Position numbers and translations under genes: made by a program. Of a DNA stretch of 64,000 nt, positions 43,768 through 50,214 are shown one piece after another. Source of the stretch: an uncultured Adlercreutzia sp. (GTDB lineage: Bacteria > Actinomycetota > Coriobacteriia > Coriobacteriales > Eggerthellaceae). The stretch is taken from contig CAJUSP010000015.1 of the NCBI GenBank assembly GCA_910589165.1, forward strand, positions 1 through 64,000, read 5' to 3'. Below the pieces are notes generated by a model. The model ran no database searches. It was not told where the DNA came from and saw only the letters and a list, made by a program, of their open reading frames with translations. Numbering within the stretch: the first letter of the stretch is position 1; every line of letters begins with the position of its first letter.

Positions 43768-44880
43768 TCAGATGACGGGCACGACGCCCGCGCCGCGCGC
43801 CAGGTCGTCGGCCCCGCTGCGGACGTAGCGGCGGTAGGTCGTGTTGATGTCCTCGTGGCCCAGGAACGGCGAGAGGTCGGCCACGAGGCCGCCCGCGTGG
43901 AGGTAGGACGTGGCGAAGGAGTGGCGCATGTTCTCGAGCGTCACGGGCGGCACGTCGCGCCCCGTGTCCGCGCACCACCGCAGGAAGCGCGCCCAGCGGT
44001 GCTGCGCCGTCGAGGGCGATATGCGACCGCCCGAGGCGCCGGTCACGAACGGGCCGCCGGGGTTGCGCCCCAGGAGGTGCAGCCTGGCGGAGAAGGGCGC
44101 GGTCATGGGCAGCGAGCGCGTCCCCTTATCCGTCTTGGTGCCCTTCAGGTTGTTGCCGCCCTCGGCCGCGGAGGAGGGCGTGTAGGCCCGCCGCACGTAG
44201 AGGACGCCGCGATCGGCGTCCACGTCGTCGTCGTCCAGGCCGTAGCGCTCCTCGGGGCGCAGGCCCATGAGCAGCCCGGTGAACGCGACCTTCATCACGG
44301 AGTCCTCGCCGTAGTCCTCCACGGCGGCGAGCAGCGGCGCCATGGCCCCGAAGGTGGTGATCACCAGGCCGTTGTCCCTGGGCCTGCCCGGCGGCGGCAT
44401 CTTGTATCGCGCCTCGGCGGGGTTCGCCAGGATGAGCCCGTCGCCCTTCGCCTCGTTGAGGATCGTCTTCAGGAGCGAGAGCGCCTTCCTGGCCACGGAC
44501 TCGGTGGCGCAGCCGTCCACCATGCGCTGGATGCGCGGGCGGTCTATGTCGCGGATGTCGATGGGGCCGAAGGCGGGGCGCAGGCGCAGCCTGATCTCGC
44601 GCTCGTAGGTGGCGCGGCTCGACGCCTCCAGGCCCGCGCAGGCGGGCCAGAAGGTGCCGTCCACGTACTGGCCGAAGGTGCACCGGCCCGAGCGGTTGCG
44701 GAGGCCGTCCCGCAGGGCCACGAGCTTCGCCTGCTCCACCTTCGCCTCGGCGCGGGTCCGGCACGTGACGCAGGTGCGGTCGGGCCTGCCCTCGCGGGTG
44801 AAGCCCACGTACTCGCGGACGTCGAAGACGGTCGTGCCGTCCGCCAGCTTGCGCTCGGTTATGGCCATGGTACAATTCAC
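43768..44880 (-). CDS. int: Phage tyrosine integrase
   Basis: A 370-residue site-specific recombinase from GTG 44880 (GAGGAAGG upstream; ATG 44868 is the alternative). An N-terminal AP2-like arm-binding segment and a core-binding domain (FGQYVDGTFWPACAG...) precede the catalytic domain: Arg in GLRPEERYGL, Lys in TKTDKGTRSLP, box II ENMRHSFATSYL, and LGHEDINTTYRRYV with the final Tyr as nucleophile. The usual His of HxxR is Glu here. It lies next to the ssrA attachment site, its probable target. Confidence 0.93.
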   Translation of the reverse strand: MNCTMAITERKLADGTTVFDVREYVGFTREGRPDRTCVTCRTRAEAKVEQAKLVALRDGLRNRSGRCTFGQYVDGTFWPACAGLEASSRATYEREIRLRLRPAFGPIDIRDIDRPRIQRMVDGCATESVARKALSLLKTILNEAKGDGLILANPAEARYKMPPPGRPRDNGLVITTFGAMAPLLAAVEDYGEDSVMKVAFTGLLMGLRPEERYGLDDDDVDADRGVLYVRRAYTPSSAAEGGNNLKGTKTDKGTRSLPMTAPFSARLHLLGRNPGGPFVTGASGGRISPSTAQHRWARFLRWCADTGRDVPPVTLENMRHSFATSYLHAGGLVADLSPFLGHEDINTTYRRYVRSGADDLARGAGVVPVI

Positions 44881-44912
44881 CCGTCCTTCCTCTGGGAGGG
44901 ATTTCCTAGTTC

Positions 44913-44949
44913 GGCCCCGCCCCCGTCTCGCCAAAGATCGGGCGGGGCC
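44913..44949 (-). terminator. Terminator-like hairpin after hicB
   Basis: GGCCCCGCCC (44913-44922) pairs perfectly with GGGCGGGGCC (44940-44949). It lies just past the hicB stop on the minus strand and before the integrase start. It lacks a T-run. Confidence 0.45.
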
Positions 44950-44958
44950 TCTTGTTGC

Positions 44959-45402
44959 CTAGGCCGTCGCAGCCTTTTTGGGCCGTCCGGCTCTGGGCGC
45001 CTCGGCCTTGCGGGCCTCCACACTGCCCCGGGTGACCCAGGTGCGGCCCTCGTCCTCGAAAGTCTCCAGCTGACCCTTGGCGACCATCTGGGAGACGCGC
45101 CCGGGGGTCACTCCCAGCTCGCGCGCGGCCGCCGCCGCGGTCATGCGCGGCACCGTGTCCTTGCCGGCGTCCACCGCCACGATGACGTTGCGCCCGCCGT
45201 GGCGCGGCTCATTGCCGAAGGTCGCCTCCGGGAAGGGCTCGCCGTGCATGGCGCGGTGCTCCATCTCGGTCTTCAGCCAGTCGGCGGCCATCTCGCAGGC
45301 CTCCTTGAAATCGGCGCCCTGGGTGCCGCCGGCCATGTCGTACGGGAACGCGAGCAGCCAGCCCTCGTCCTCGAACACCTCGAACTCGTACACGTGCAGC
45401 AT
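44959..45402 (-). CDS. hicB: HicB-type antitoxin with HTH tail
   Basis: A 147-residue antitoxin from ATG 45402 (AAAGGAG upstream). Residues 1-85 have the HicB partial RNase-H fold (YEFEVFEDEGWLLAFPYDMAGGTQGADFKEACEMA); residues about 88-130 form a helix-turn-helix (MTAAAAARELGVTPGRVSQMVAKG), and the end is basic (RPKKAATA). The HTH allows autoregulation. It follows hicA by 35 bases on the same transcript. It sits between integrase and repressor, in the lysogenic part of the prophage. Confidence 0.87.
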   Translation of the reverse strand: MLHVYEFEVFEDEGWLLAFPYDMAGGTQGADFKEACEMAADWLKTEMEHRAMHGEPFPEATFGNEPRHGGRNVIVAVDAGKDTVPRMTAAAAARELGVTPGRVSQMVAKGQLETFEDEGRTWVTRGSVEARKAEAPRAGRPKKAATA

Positions 45403-45437
45403 CTTGCCGCTCCTTTCTCGAAGGGGGAGGGGCGGGG

Positions 45438-45617
45438 CTACTTGAGCCCCGCCTGCTTCTTCATCTCCTCGAACAGCTTCCTCGGAATCTCGGAGTGCCG
45501 CCCCAGGGTCGTCCATCTTCCGGTGTCGGGGTTCACCAGCCTGTCGTGGTTGGTGCCGGCGACGAGGACGAAGCCGCGGGCCTTGAAGAACTTGATCACT
45601 TCCCTTCTGTTCGGCAT
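45438..45617 (-). CDS. hicA: HicA-type mRNA interferase toxin
   Basis: A 59-residue toxin, MPNRREVIKF..., with the double-stranded-RNA-binding-like HicA fold. Its catalytic His24 is in GTNHDRL and the conserved RHSEIP (40-45) follows. ATG 45617 has AAGGAAGG upstream. It would cleave mRNA and is neutralised by HicB. Toxin first, antitoxin second is the usual hic order. Confidence 0.9.
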   Translation of the reverse strand: MPNRREVIKFFKARGFVLVAGTNHDRLVNPDTGRWTTLGRHSEIPRKLFEEMKKQAGLK

Positions 45618-45645
45618 CTTCGCCTTCCTTTCATCCGATGATGAT

Positions 45646-45674
45646 ATTATAAATCAAAGTTTAGAATTATGCAA
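45646..45674 (-). promoter_or_regulatory. hicAB promoter
   Basis: On the minus strand, -35 TTGCAT (45669-45674), 17-base spacer and a perfect -10 TATAAT (45646-45651), 29 bases before the hicA start. Confidence 0.75.
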
Positions 45675-45697
45675 GCGGATGTAAAGAAAAGTTTAGA
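45656..45697. repeat. Direct repeats at the hic promoter
   Basis: AAAGTTTAGA occurs at 45656-45665 and at 45688-45697, 32 bases apart, that is three helical turns. The first copy lies in the promoter spacer and the second just upstream of the -35. Probable operator for HicB or the nearby repressor. Confidence 0.5.
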
Positions 45698-45715
45698 GTT
45701 TTTTCCTTCGTTTCC

Positions 45716-46366
45716 CTATATCTCGAAGTCGAACGGCATGACCGCGTAGACGACTTTCCCCATGATCGTGACCTCCGGCGTGTCCTCGTCGTTCATGTCG
45801 AACGTGATCTCGCGGATGGTCGGGTCGTAGCTGTCGGGCACGAGCTGGCAGCCGTTGGCCAGCCTCCGGTACCGCTTGATGGTGGCGCTGTCGCCGTTGA
45901 CGCAAACAGCGTACAGGTCGCGGTCGTTGGTGGGCTCGCGCTCGTCCGGGTCCACCAGGGCGTAGTATCCATCCAGGATGCGCCGGTTCACGCTGTCGCC
46001 CACCACGCGCACCAGGTAGGCATGAGGGTGCTCTTTCATCACATTTTTCGGCACAGGCGCATGGCGCTCTATTTCCTGCATGTACAAAGGTTCACCGGCT
46101 GCAATTTCTCCGTAGACCGGAACTCTTTTGAACTCTGCCCCATCGTCTACTTGGAATGTGCCAGGTAAAACAAGATCATACCCAAACAACGCCTCTATAG
46201 AGACTTCGAGGTAATCGGCTATTCGCTTCAATACTGTGTTGTCGCGAGGCATCGTCCTGCACTGCTCCCAATTTCGATATGTGCTTAATTGCACGTCTAG
46301 ATCGGCGGCCGCCTGTACCTGCGAAACACCTTTCTCCCTGCGCAGTCTTTGCAATTCATAAAGCAT
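45716..46366 (-). CDS. Prophage repressor, XRE HTH plus S24 peptidase
   Basis: A 216-residue CI/LexA-like repressor. N-terminal HTH (GVSQVQAAADLDVQLSTYRNWE, 13-34) and a C-terminal S24 autoprotease with cleavage site Ala90-Gly91 (GEIAAGEPL), Ser125 (VVGDSV) and Lys164 (SATIKRY). RecA-stimulated self-cleavage would induce the prophage. ATG 46366 is preferred (AGGTG eight bases upstream) over GTG 46375. It maintains lysogeny by binding the repeated operators just upstream. Confidence 0.93.
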   Translation of the reverse strand: MLYELQRLRREKGVSQVQAAADLDVQLSTYRNWEQCRTMPRDNTVLKRIADYLEVSIEALFGYDLVLPGTFQVDDGAEFKRVPVYGEIAAGEPLYMQEIERHAPVPKNVMKEHPHAYLVRVVGDSVNRRILDGYYALVDPDEREPTNDRDLYAVCVNGDSATIKRYRRLANGCQLVPDSYDPTIREITFDMNDEDTPEVTIMGKVVYAVMPFDFEI

Positions 46367-46403
46367 AGTACGCACCTAACTAGTACTAAATACTTGATTA
46401 CTC

Positions 46404-46432
46404 ATTCTAATTTCTAGAATATGACTTGACAA
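46404..46432 (-). promoter_or_regulatory. Repressor maintenance promoter
   Basis: On the minus strand: -35 TTGTCA (46427-46432), 17-base spacer, -10 TAGAAT (46404-46409), 38 bases before the repressor ATG. Confidence 0.65.
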
Positions 46433-46453
46433 GTACTAAAGTATTGGTATATC
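46426..46453 (+). promoter_or_regulatory. Rightward early lytic promoter
   Basis: A consensus -35 TTGACA (46426-46431), 16-base spacer, -10 TATATC (46448-46453). Its -35 overlaps that of the repressor promoter on the other strand, so the repressor could not be bound at this point without affecting both. It would transcribe the structured RNA, tRNA and antirepressor. Confidence 0.65.
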
Positions 46454-46552
46454 TTCCGTTTCGCACCTCTACCAAATAATTAGTACCTTGAAAACCGAAA
46501 CGACGCGGCGGTAGGTCCCGCACGCGCCCCCTGACACCGAGCAGGGTTTCGA

Positions 46553-46674
46553 GCATAGAGCCCCTCCCTGCGGCGGCGGGGAGGATGCGTTGACTCATCT
46601 TCTCAAAACGGCCATGCGTGAGTGATCGCGAACACTCGGCGACAGTACCGCCGCTGCGGGAAGGGGCTCTATGC
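46553..46674 (+). ncRNA. Putative structured phage RNA element
   Basis: Two inverted segments, 46553-46576 (starting GCATAGAGCCCC) and 46651-46674, match at 21 of 24 positions, and the mismatches are G-U-compatible. They enclose a 74-base loop. It has no T-run or ORF with a ribosome site and lies in the early leader between promoter and tRNA-Arg. It may be an antiterminator, processing signal or small RNA. Confidence 0.45.
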
Positions 46675-46685
46675 CATTATCAACC

Positions 46686-46760
46686 GCCCTCCTAGCTCAA
46701 GGGACAGAGCGCGCGCCTCCTAAGCGCGGGGTCCCGGTTCGAATCCGGGGGAGGGCGCCA
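46686..46760 (+). tRNA. Prophage tRNA-Arg (anticodon CCT)
   Basis: Cloverleaf with acceptor GCCCTCC (46686-46692) and GGAGGGC (46750-46756), anticodon loop CTCCTAA, T-arm CCGGTTCGAATCCGG and an encoded CCA. It reads AGG, a codon used often in the right half of this prophage but less in host genes of the window. Confidence 0.95.
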
Positions 46761-46776
46761 TTTCGAAAGGAGAGAG

Positions 46777-47655
46777 ATGCAGGAAATCAAGTCACTGTCG
46801 TGGGGTAACGAAACGTTACCCCATCGGCAAAAACCAGGCAATGGGGTAAGTGAGTCTCACCTCGTCCCGTTCCGCGCCCAGACCATCGAGGCATTCGGCG
46901 ACGGCTCGGGCGGCTACCTCGTGGCCCTGAAGCCACTCTGCGAGAACCTGGGAATCGCATACAGCAATCAATTGCGACGACTAAAAGAGCAGCCGTGGGC
47001 AGTTGTGTCCGTCACGGACACAACTGGATCGGACGGCAAGACTTACCAAATGGCGGCCATTGACCGCCAGACCCTCGTCATGTGGCTCGCCACCATCGAG
47101 ACCTCGCGGCTCAAGTCCGACGAGGCGCGCGAGACAGTGGTCGCGTACCAGCGCGAGTGCGCGCACGTCCTCGACAGCTACTTCTCGAAGGGCATCGCGG
47201 CCACGCCGCAGAAGATTGAGGAGATGATAGCCGACCCAGACTTCACCATCGGGCTGCTGCAGGAGCTGAAGCGCGAGCGCGAGGAGAAGGCGCTCCGCGA
47301 GAGGCGCATCGCGCGGCTCGCGCCCAAGGCCGAGTTCTGCGACCGAGTGACCGGGAGCGGCTCGCTCATCCTGGTGCGCGACATGGCCAAGCTGCTCAGC
47401 CAGAACGGCGTGGACATCGGCGGCACGCGGCTCTACGAGCGGCTGCGCGAGGACGGCTTCATCGAGAAGCGCCGCACCGCGCCGACGCAGAGGGCCATCG
47501 ACATGGGCCTGATGCGGCTCGTGGAGCACACGGTGCAGAAGCCCGACGGCGAGGTGAAGCTGTCGGCGACGCCGAAGATCACCGGCAAGGGCCAGGCGTA
47601 CTTCATGGAGCGCTATGCCGGACGCATCGCCGGCCAGACCGCGATGGACGTGTAG
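46777..47655 (+). CDS. Phage antirepressor, P22_AR-like N-terminus plus KilAC
   Basis: A 292-residue protein. Residues about 30-140 resemble the P22 antirepressor N-terminal domain (YLVALKPLCENLGIAYSNQLRRLKEQPWAVV...YQMAAIDRQTLVMWLATIETSRL), and residues about 170-290 the KilAC/ANT domain (LAPKAEFCDRV...GTRLYERLREDGFI). GGAGAG before ATG 46777. It likely inactivates the S24 repressor or acts as a replication-switch regulator. Its coding sequence contains two perfect palindromes, at 46801-46823 and 47001-47025. Confidence 0.9.
   Translation: MQEIKSLSWGNETLPHRQKPGNGVSESHLVPFRAQTIEAFGDGSGGYLVALKPLCENLGIAYSNQLRRLKEQPWAVVSVTDTTGSDGKTYQMAAIDRQTLVMWLATIETSRLKSDEARETVVAYQRECAHVLDSYFSKGIAATPQKIEEMIADPDFTIGLLQELKREREEKALRERRIARLAPKAEFCDRVTGSGSLILVRDMAKLLSQNGVDIGGTRLYERLREDGFIEKRRTAPTQRAIDMGLMRLVEHTVQKPDGEVKLSATPKITGKGQAYFMERYAGRIAGQTAMDV
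46801..46823. repeat. Perfect palindrome near the antirepressor start
   Basis: TGGGGTAACG (46801-46810) and CGTTACCCCA (46814-46823) around AAA, within codons 9-16. A further half-site TGGGGTAA occurs about 20 bases downstream. Possible operator or translation-blocking RNA hairpin. Confidence 0.9.
47001..47025. repeat. Perfect palindrome in the antirepressor DNA-binding domain
   Basis: AGTTGTGTCCGT (47001-47012), central C, and ACGGACACAACT (47014-47025). It encodes VVSVTDTT (residues 76-83), the same beta-hairpin position as the palindrome in the chromosomal Bro-N gene. Confidence 0.95.
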
Positions 47656-47669
47656 GAAGGAGGAAGAGC

Positions 47670-47870
47670 ATGGACGGAGAGAAGCTGCGCGAGCTGCGCG
47701 AGTCCAGAGGGCTCACGCGCCGCCAGGTGGAGGACGCCACCGGAATCAGCCAGGCGCGTGTCTACGAGATCGAGCGCGGCAACTGCCCGAACCCGAAGCT
47801 GAACACCGTGAGAGCCCTGGCCGAGTGCTACGGCACGACGGTGGCCGAGATCATCGGAGAGGAGGAGTAG
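47670..47870 (+). CDS. Small XRE-type HTH protein, Cro-like
   Basis: A 66-residue single-domain helix-turn-helix protein (LRESRGLTRRQVEDATGISQARVYEIERG). GGAGGAAG before ATG 47670. Its position in the early lytic operon suggests a Cro-like role. Next gene starts directly after its stop. Confidence 0.85.
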   Translation: MDGEKLRELRESRGLTRRQVEDATGISQARVYEIERGNCPNPKLNTVRALAECYGTTVAEIIGEEE

Positions 47871-48110
47871 ATGAGCGAGAAGCAGGCTTTGAAGATCGAA
47901 GTCGAGCCGACCGGCGAGTTTCTGGAGGTTCTCAGAAAGGCGAGGAATGCCCTGGCCGACGCCGCCGATGCTCTGGACGAGCGGGAGAAAAGGATCGCCG
48001 ACGCGCTGGAGATCATGAAGGCGATGGAAGCATCGGCCAGGCGCTGCGGCGACAACGCGCGCGCCAACGCGCTGGCCGATGCCATCACCGTGGTGCAGGA
48101 GGTGGCCTGA
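47871..48110 (+). CDS. Small phage protein, helical
   Basis: A 79-residue protein, largely alpha-helical with heptad-like Ala/Leu pattern (VLRKARNALADAADALDEREKRI). It abuts the HTH gene and its stop overlaps the next start (TGATG). Function unknown. Confidence 0.7.
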   Translation: MSEKQALKIEVEPTGEFLEVLRKARNALADAADALDEREKRIADALEIMKAMEASARRCGDNARANALADAITVVQEVA

Positions 48111-48304
48111 TGGGCGCCGAGGAGCCGCTGCCGCTGTATGTGAGCATCGAGCGGGCGGCGAAGATCGCGGGCGTATCCGAGGAGACGATGCGCGAGTGGG
48201 CGAACCGCCCCGTGGACCACGTGCCCTACCTGCAGGTGGGGAAGAAGAAGCTGGTGCGCGTGGCGGGTATCGCCGAGTTCGCCCAGAGGATGGAGGCAGC
48301 ATGA
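48110..48304 (+). CDS. MerR/excisionase-like small HTH protein
   Basis: A 64-residue winged-helix protein (YVSIERAAKIAGVSEETMREWANR...PYLQVGKKKLVRVAGIAEFAQRM) of the excisionase/MerR-like DNA-binding fold. It could be the excision factor for the integrase. GCAGGAGGTG lies before the ATG. Confidence 0.75.
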   Translation: MGAEEPLPLYVSIERAAKIAGVSEETMREWANRPVDHVPYLQVGKKKLVRVAGIAEFAQRMEAA

Positions 48305-48507
48305 GGAAGTTCGAGATGCCGGCGCCCCGCCGCCTTGCGCCCTGGAAAGCCGGGCGGCGGGACACCGTTTGGCAGCGGCAGCGCCGCGACCGCATTGTAG
48401 CAGAGGTGCTGGTCGCCTGCGGCGGCGCCTGCGCGATGTGGATGCTCGGCTGGGGCTGCTTCGCCGCGATGCGGGCGGCCGCGAGCGCGGCGGGGATGCT
48501 CCCATGA
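48301..48507 (+). CDS. Small basic membrane protein
   Basis: A 68-residue protein with a basic N-terminal half and one hydrophobic segment (VAEVLVACGGACAMWMLGWGCFAAM). ATGA overlap with the previous gene and a four-base overlap with rusA. Confidence 0.6.
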   Translation: MRKFEMPAPRRLAPWKAGRRDTVWQRQRRDRIVAEVLVACGGACAMWMLGWGCFAAMRAAASAAGMLP

Positions 48508-48905
48508 CGTGCGCGGAGCTGTTCATCGACGGGATGATGCCCGGCCTGAACGACTGGCGCGACGCCATCCACAAGAGCCCGCACGCGGGCAACGCCATGA
48601 CGCGCGAGCAGGTGCGCCGCGTCGAGACGGCCGCGCGGGTCCAGATGCTGCCGCACTTCGAGGGGAGGGTGGACCTCTTCTTCCTGTGGACGGAGCCGAA
48701 CATGCGCCGCGATCCCGACAACATCGAGGGCGCCGGCGTGAAGTTCATCCTGGACGGCCTGGTGCGCGCCGGCGTGCTGGACGACGACGGCCCCCGCTAC
48801 GTGGGGCGGATATCCCACGACGTGGCCTACGACCCCCTGAACGTGGGCGTGGCCGTGTTCATGACCGACGAGAGACTGACAAAAGGAGAACCCGATGGAG
48901 CTTGA
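48504..48905 (+). CDS. RusA-like Holliday junction resolvase
   Basis: A 133-residue endonuclease-type protein with the RusA core RRDPDNIEGAGVKFILDGLVRAGVLDDDGPRYV, containing the catalytic aspartates. It would resolve branched DNA made during phage recombination before packaging. Overlaps the ParB-like gene by 11 bases. Confidence 0.85.
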   Translation: MTCAELFIDGMMPGLNDWRDAIHKSPHAGNAMTREQVRRVETAARVQMLPHFEGRVDLFFLWTEPNMRRDPDNIEGAGVKFILDGLVRAGVLDDDGPRYVGRISHDVAYDPLNVGVAVFMTDERLTKGEPDGA

Positions 48906-50214
48906 GATAGTGCCCTTGGGCCAGCTGTGGCCCGATCCCAACAACCCGAGAAAGGACTTCGGCGACCTGGACGCCATGGCCGCCACGTTCGAGTCGAACC
49001 CCGTGCGCCCCTTCGAGCCGGTGAACCCGCCCGTGGTGGTGCCCGACGGCGAGGCGAACGGCATGCCAGCCTTCCGCATCGTGGACGGCGAGCGCCGCTG
49101 GCGCGCGATGACGAAGGCGGGCGCCGTGCAGGCGTGCGCGGTCATCGTGTGCACCATGGACGAGGCCAACGCCATGGCGGCCATGGTGGCCACCGACGAC
49201 AAGGCGCCCCTGACGGAGGCCGAGCTCTCGCGCGGCGTGCAGCAGATGCTCGCCGTGGGCGTGGCCCCCGAGGAGGTGGACAAGGCGGCGCGCCTGAAGC
49301 GCGGCACCGCCGCCCGCGTGCGCAAGGTGGCCCGCGAGGGCACCGAGCAGATGAGCCTCGACCACCTGCTGGCCGCGAGCGAGTTCGAGGACGAGGCCGA
49401 CCGCGAGGAGGTGCTGGCCGCGAGCGAGAAGGCGTGGGAGGCCAGGGCCGAGAGCATCCGGCGCCGCCTGAGGGTCGAGGCGGAGGCCGCGTCCTTCCGC
49501 CGCGCGTGCGAGTCGCTGGGCATCCCCGTGGCCGAGGAGAAGCCGGAGGGCGAGGGCATCTCGTACTTGAGATCCTGCCGCAGCCTCGAGGGCCTGGCGG
49601 GCGCGTGGAGCGAGATGCCGGAGGGAGCGGTTGCCCTGATCGTCCCCGCCGAGACCACGTGGGACCAGACGCGCGCCGAGTTCTACGGCCCGCGCGCCGA
49701 GGAGCCCGAGTCCCCCTTCGCGGAGGCGGCCCGCCTGTTCTCCGCGCGCGTCGAGCGCGCCCGGGAGGCCCGCGAGGCGTTTTTGGCCGAGCTGCTCATG
49801 GAGGAGGAGGGCGTGCTCGCCGCCATGCCCGTCCTGGAGGCCGCCAGGGCCTCCGGCGAGAACCTCAGCAGCCCCTGGACCTGGCAGATCCAGGGATGGA
49901 TGGCGCGCCACTACAAGAACCCCTCCACCACGTTCGTGAGCGAGGGCACCATCGTGGGGGCTTTCATCCACATGGACACGGCGAACCCCGCATGGGTGAG
50001 CGTGAGAAGCGGCGAGGTGCTCGTCGGCTACAGCACGGAATACGCCGAGCACTGGATCGCGCTGGGCGAGGCGCTGGAGAAGTGCGGCTGGGAGCCCACG
50101 CCCGACGAGCTGGGGCTGCGCGACGAGATCCGGACGACGATCGCCAACCGGAAGTTCGAAGAGGACGACGAGGCCGCCGACGAGGCGGAGGAGAGCGAGG
50201 AAGAGGATGAGTAG
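48895..50214 (+). CDS. ParB/Srx-domain phage protein
   Basis: A 439-residue protein with an N-terminal ParB-like nuclease/CTPase fold (LGQLWPDPNNPRKDFGDLDAMAATFE, later IVDGERRWRAMTKAGA, the GERRxxA motif) and an HTH-like region (LSRGVQQMLAVGVAPEEVDKAARLKRGTAARVRK). The rest is phage-specific, with an acidic end. AAAAGGAGA precedes the ATG. Such proteins occur in recombination modules as well as in partition; no parA lies nearby. Confidence 0.85.
   Translation: MELEIVPLGQLWPDPNNPRKDFGDLDAMAATFESNPVRPFEPVNPPVVVPDGEANGMPAFRIVDGERRWRAMTKAGAVQACAVIVCTMDEANAMAAMVATDDKAPLTEAELSRGVQQMLAVGVAPEEVDKAARLKRGTAARVRKVAREGTEQMSLDHLLAASEFEDEADREEVLAASEKAWEARAESIRRRLRVEAEAASFRRACESLGIPVAEEKPEGEGISYLRSCRSLEGLAGAWSEMPEGAVALIVPAETTWDQTRAEFYGPRAEEPESPFAEAARLFSARVERAREAREAFLAELLMEEEGVLAAMPVLEAARASGENLSSPWTWQIQGWMARHYKNPSTTFVSEGTIVGAFIHMDTANPAWVSVRSGEVLVGYSTEYAEHWIALGEALEKCGWEPTPDELGLRDEIRTTIANRKFEEDDEAADEAEESEEEDE

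Larger units (their letters stand above)
46382..46490. repeat. Repressor operator repeats
   Basis: AGTACTAAA is found at 46382-46390 (in the inverted repeat AGTA-N5-TACT) and at 46432-46440, with a related TTAGTACCTTG at 46480-46490. A separate dyad ATTCTA...TAGAAT spans 46404-46420. They surround the two divergent promoters, as phage immunity operators do. Confidence 0.6.

Noticed and set aside
46407..46598. Possible 63-codon minus-strand gene in the immunity region
   Set aside because: It runs through the lytic promoter and operator repeats, has no ribosome site and no protein-like pattern.
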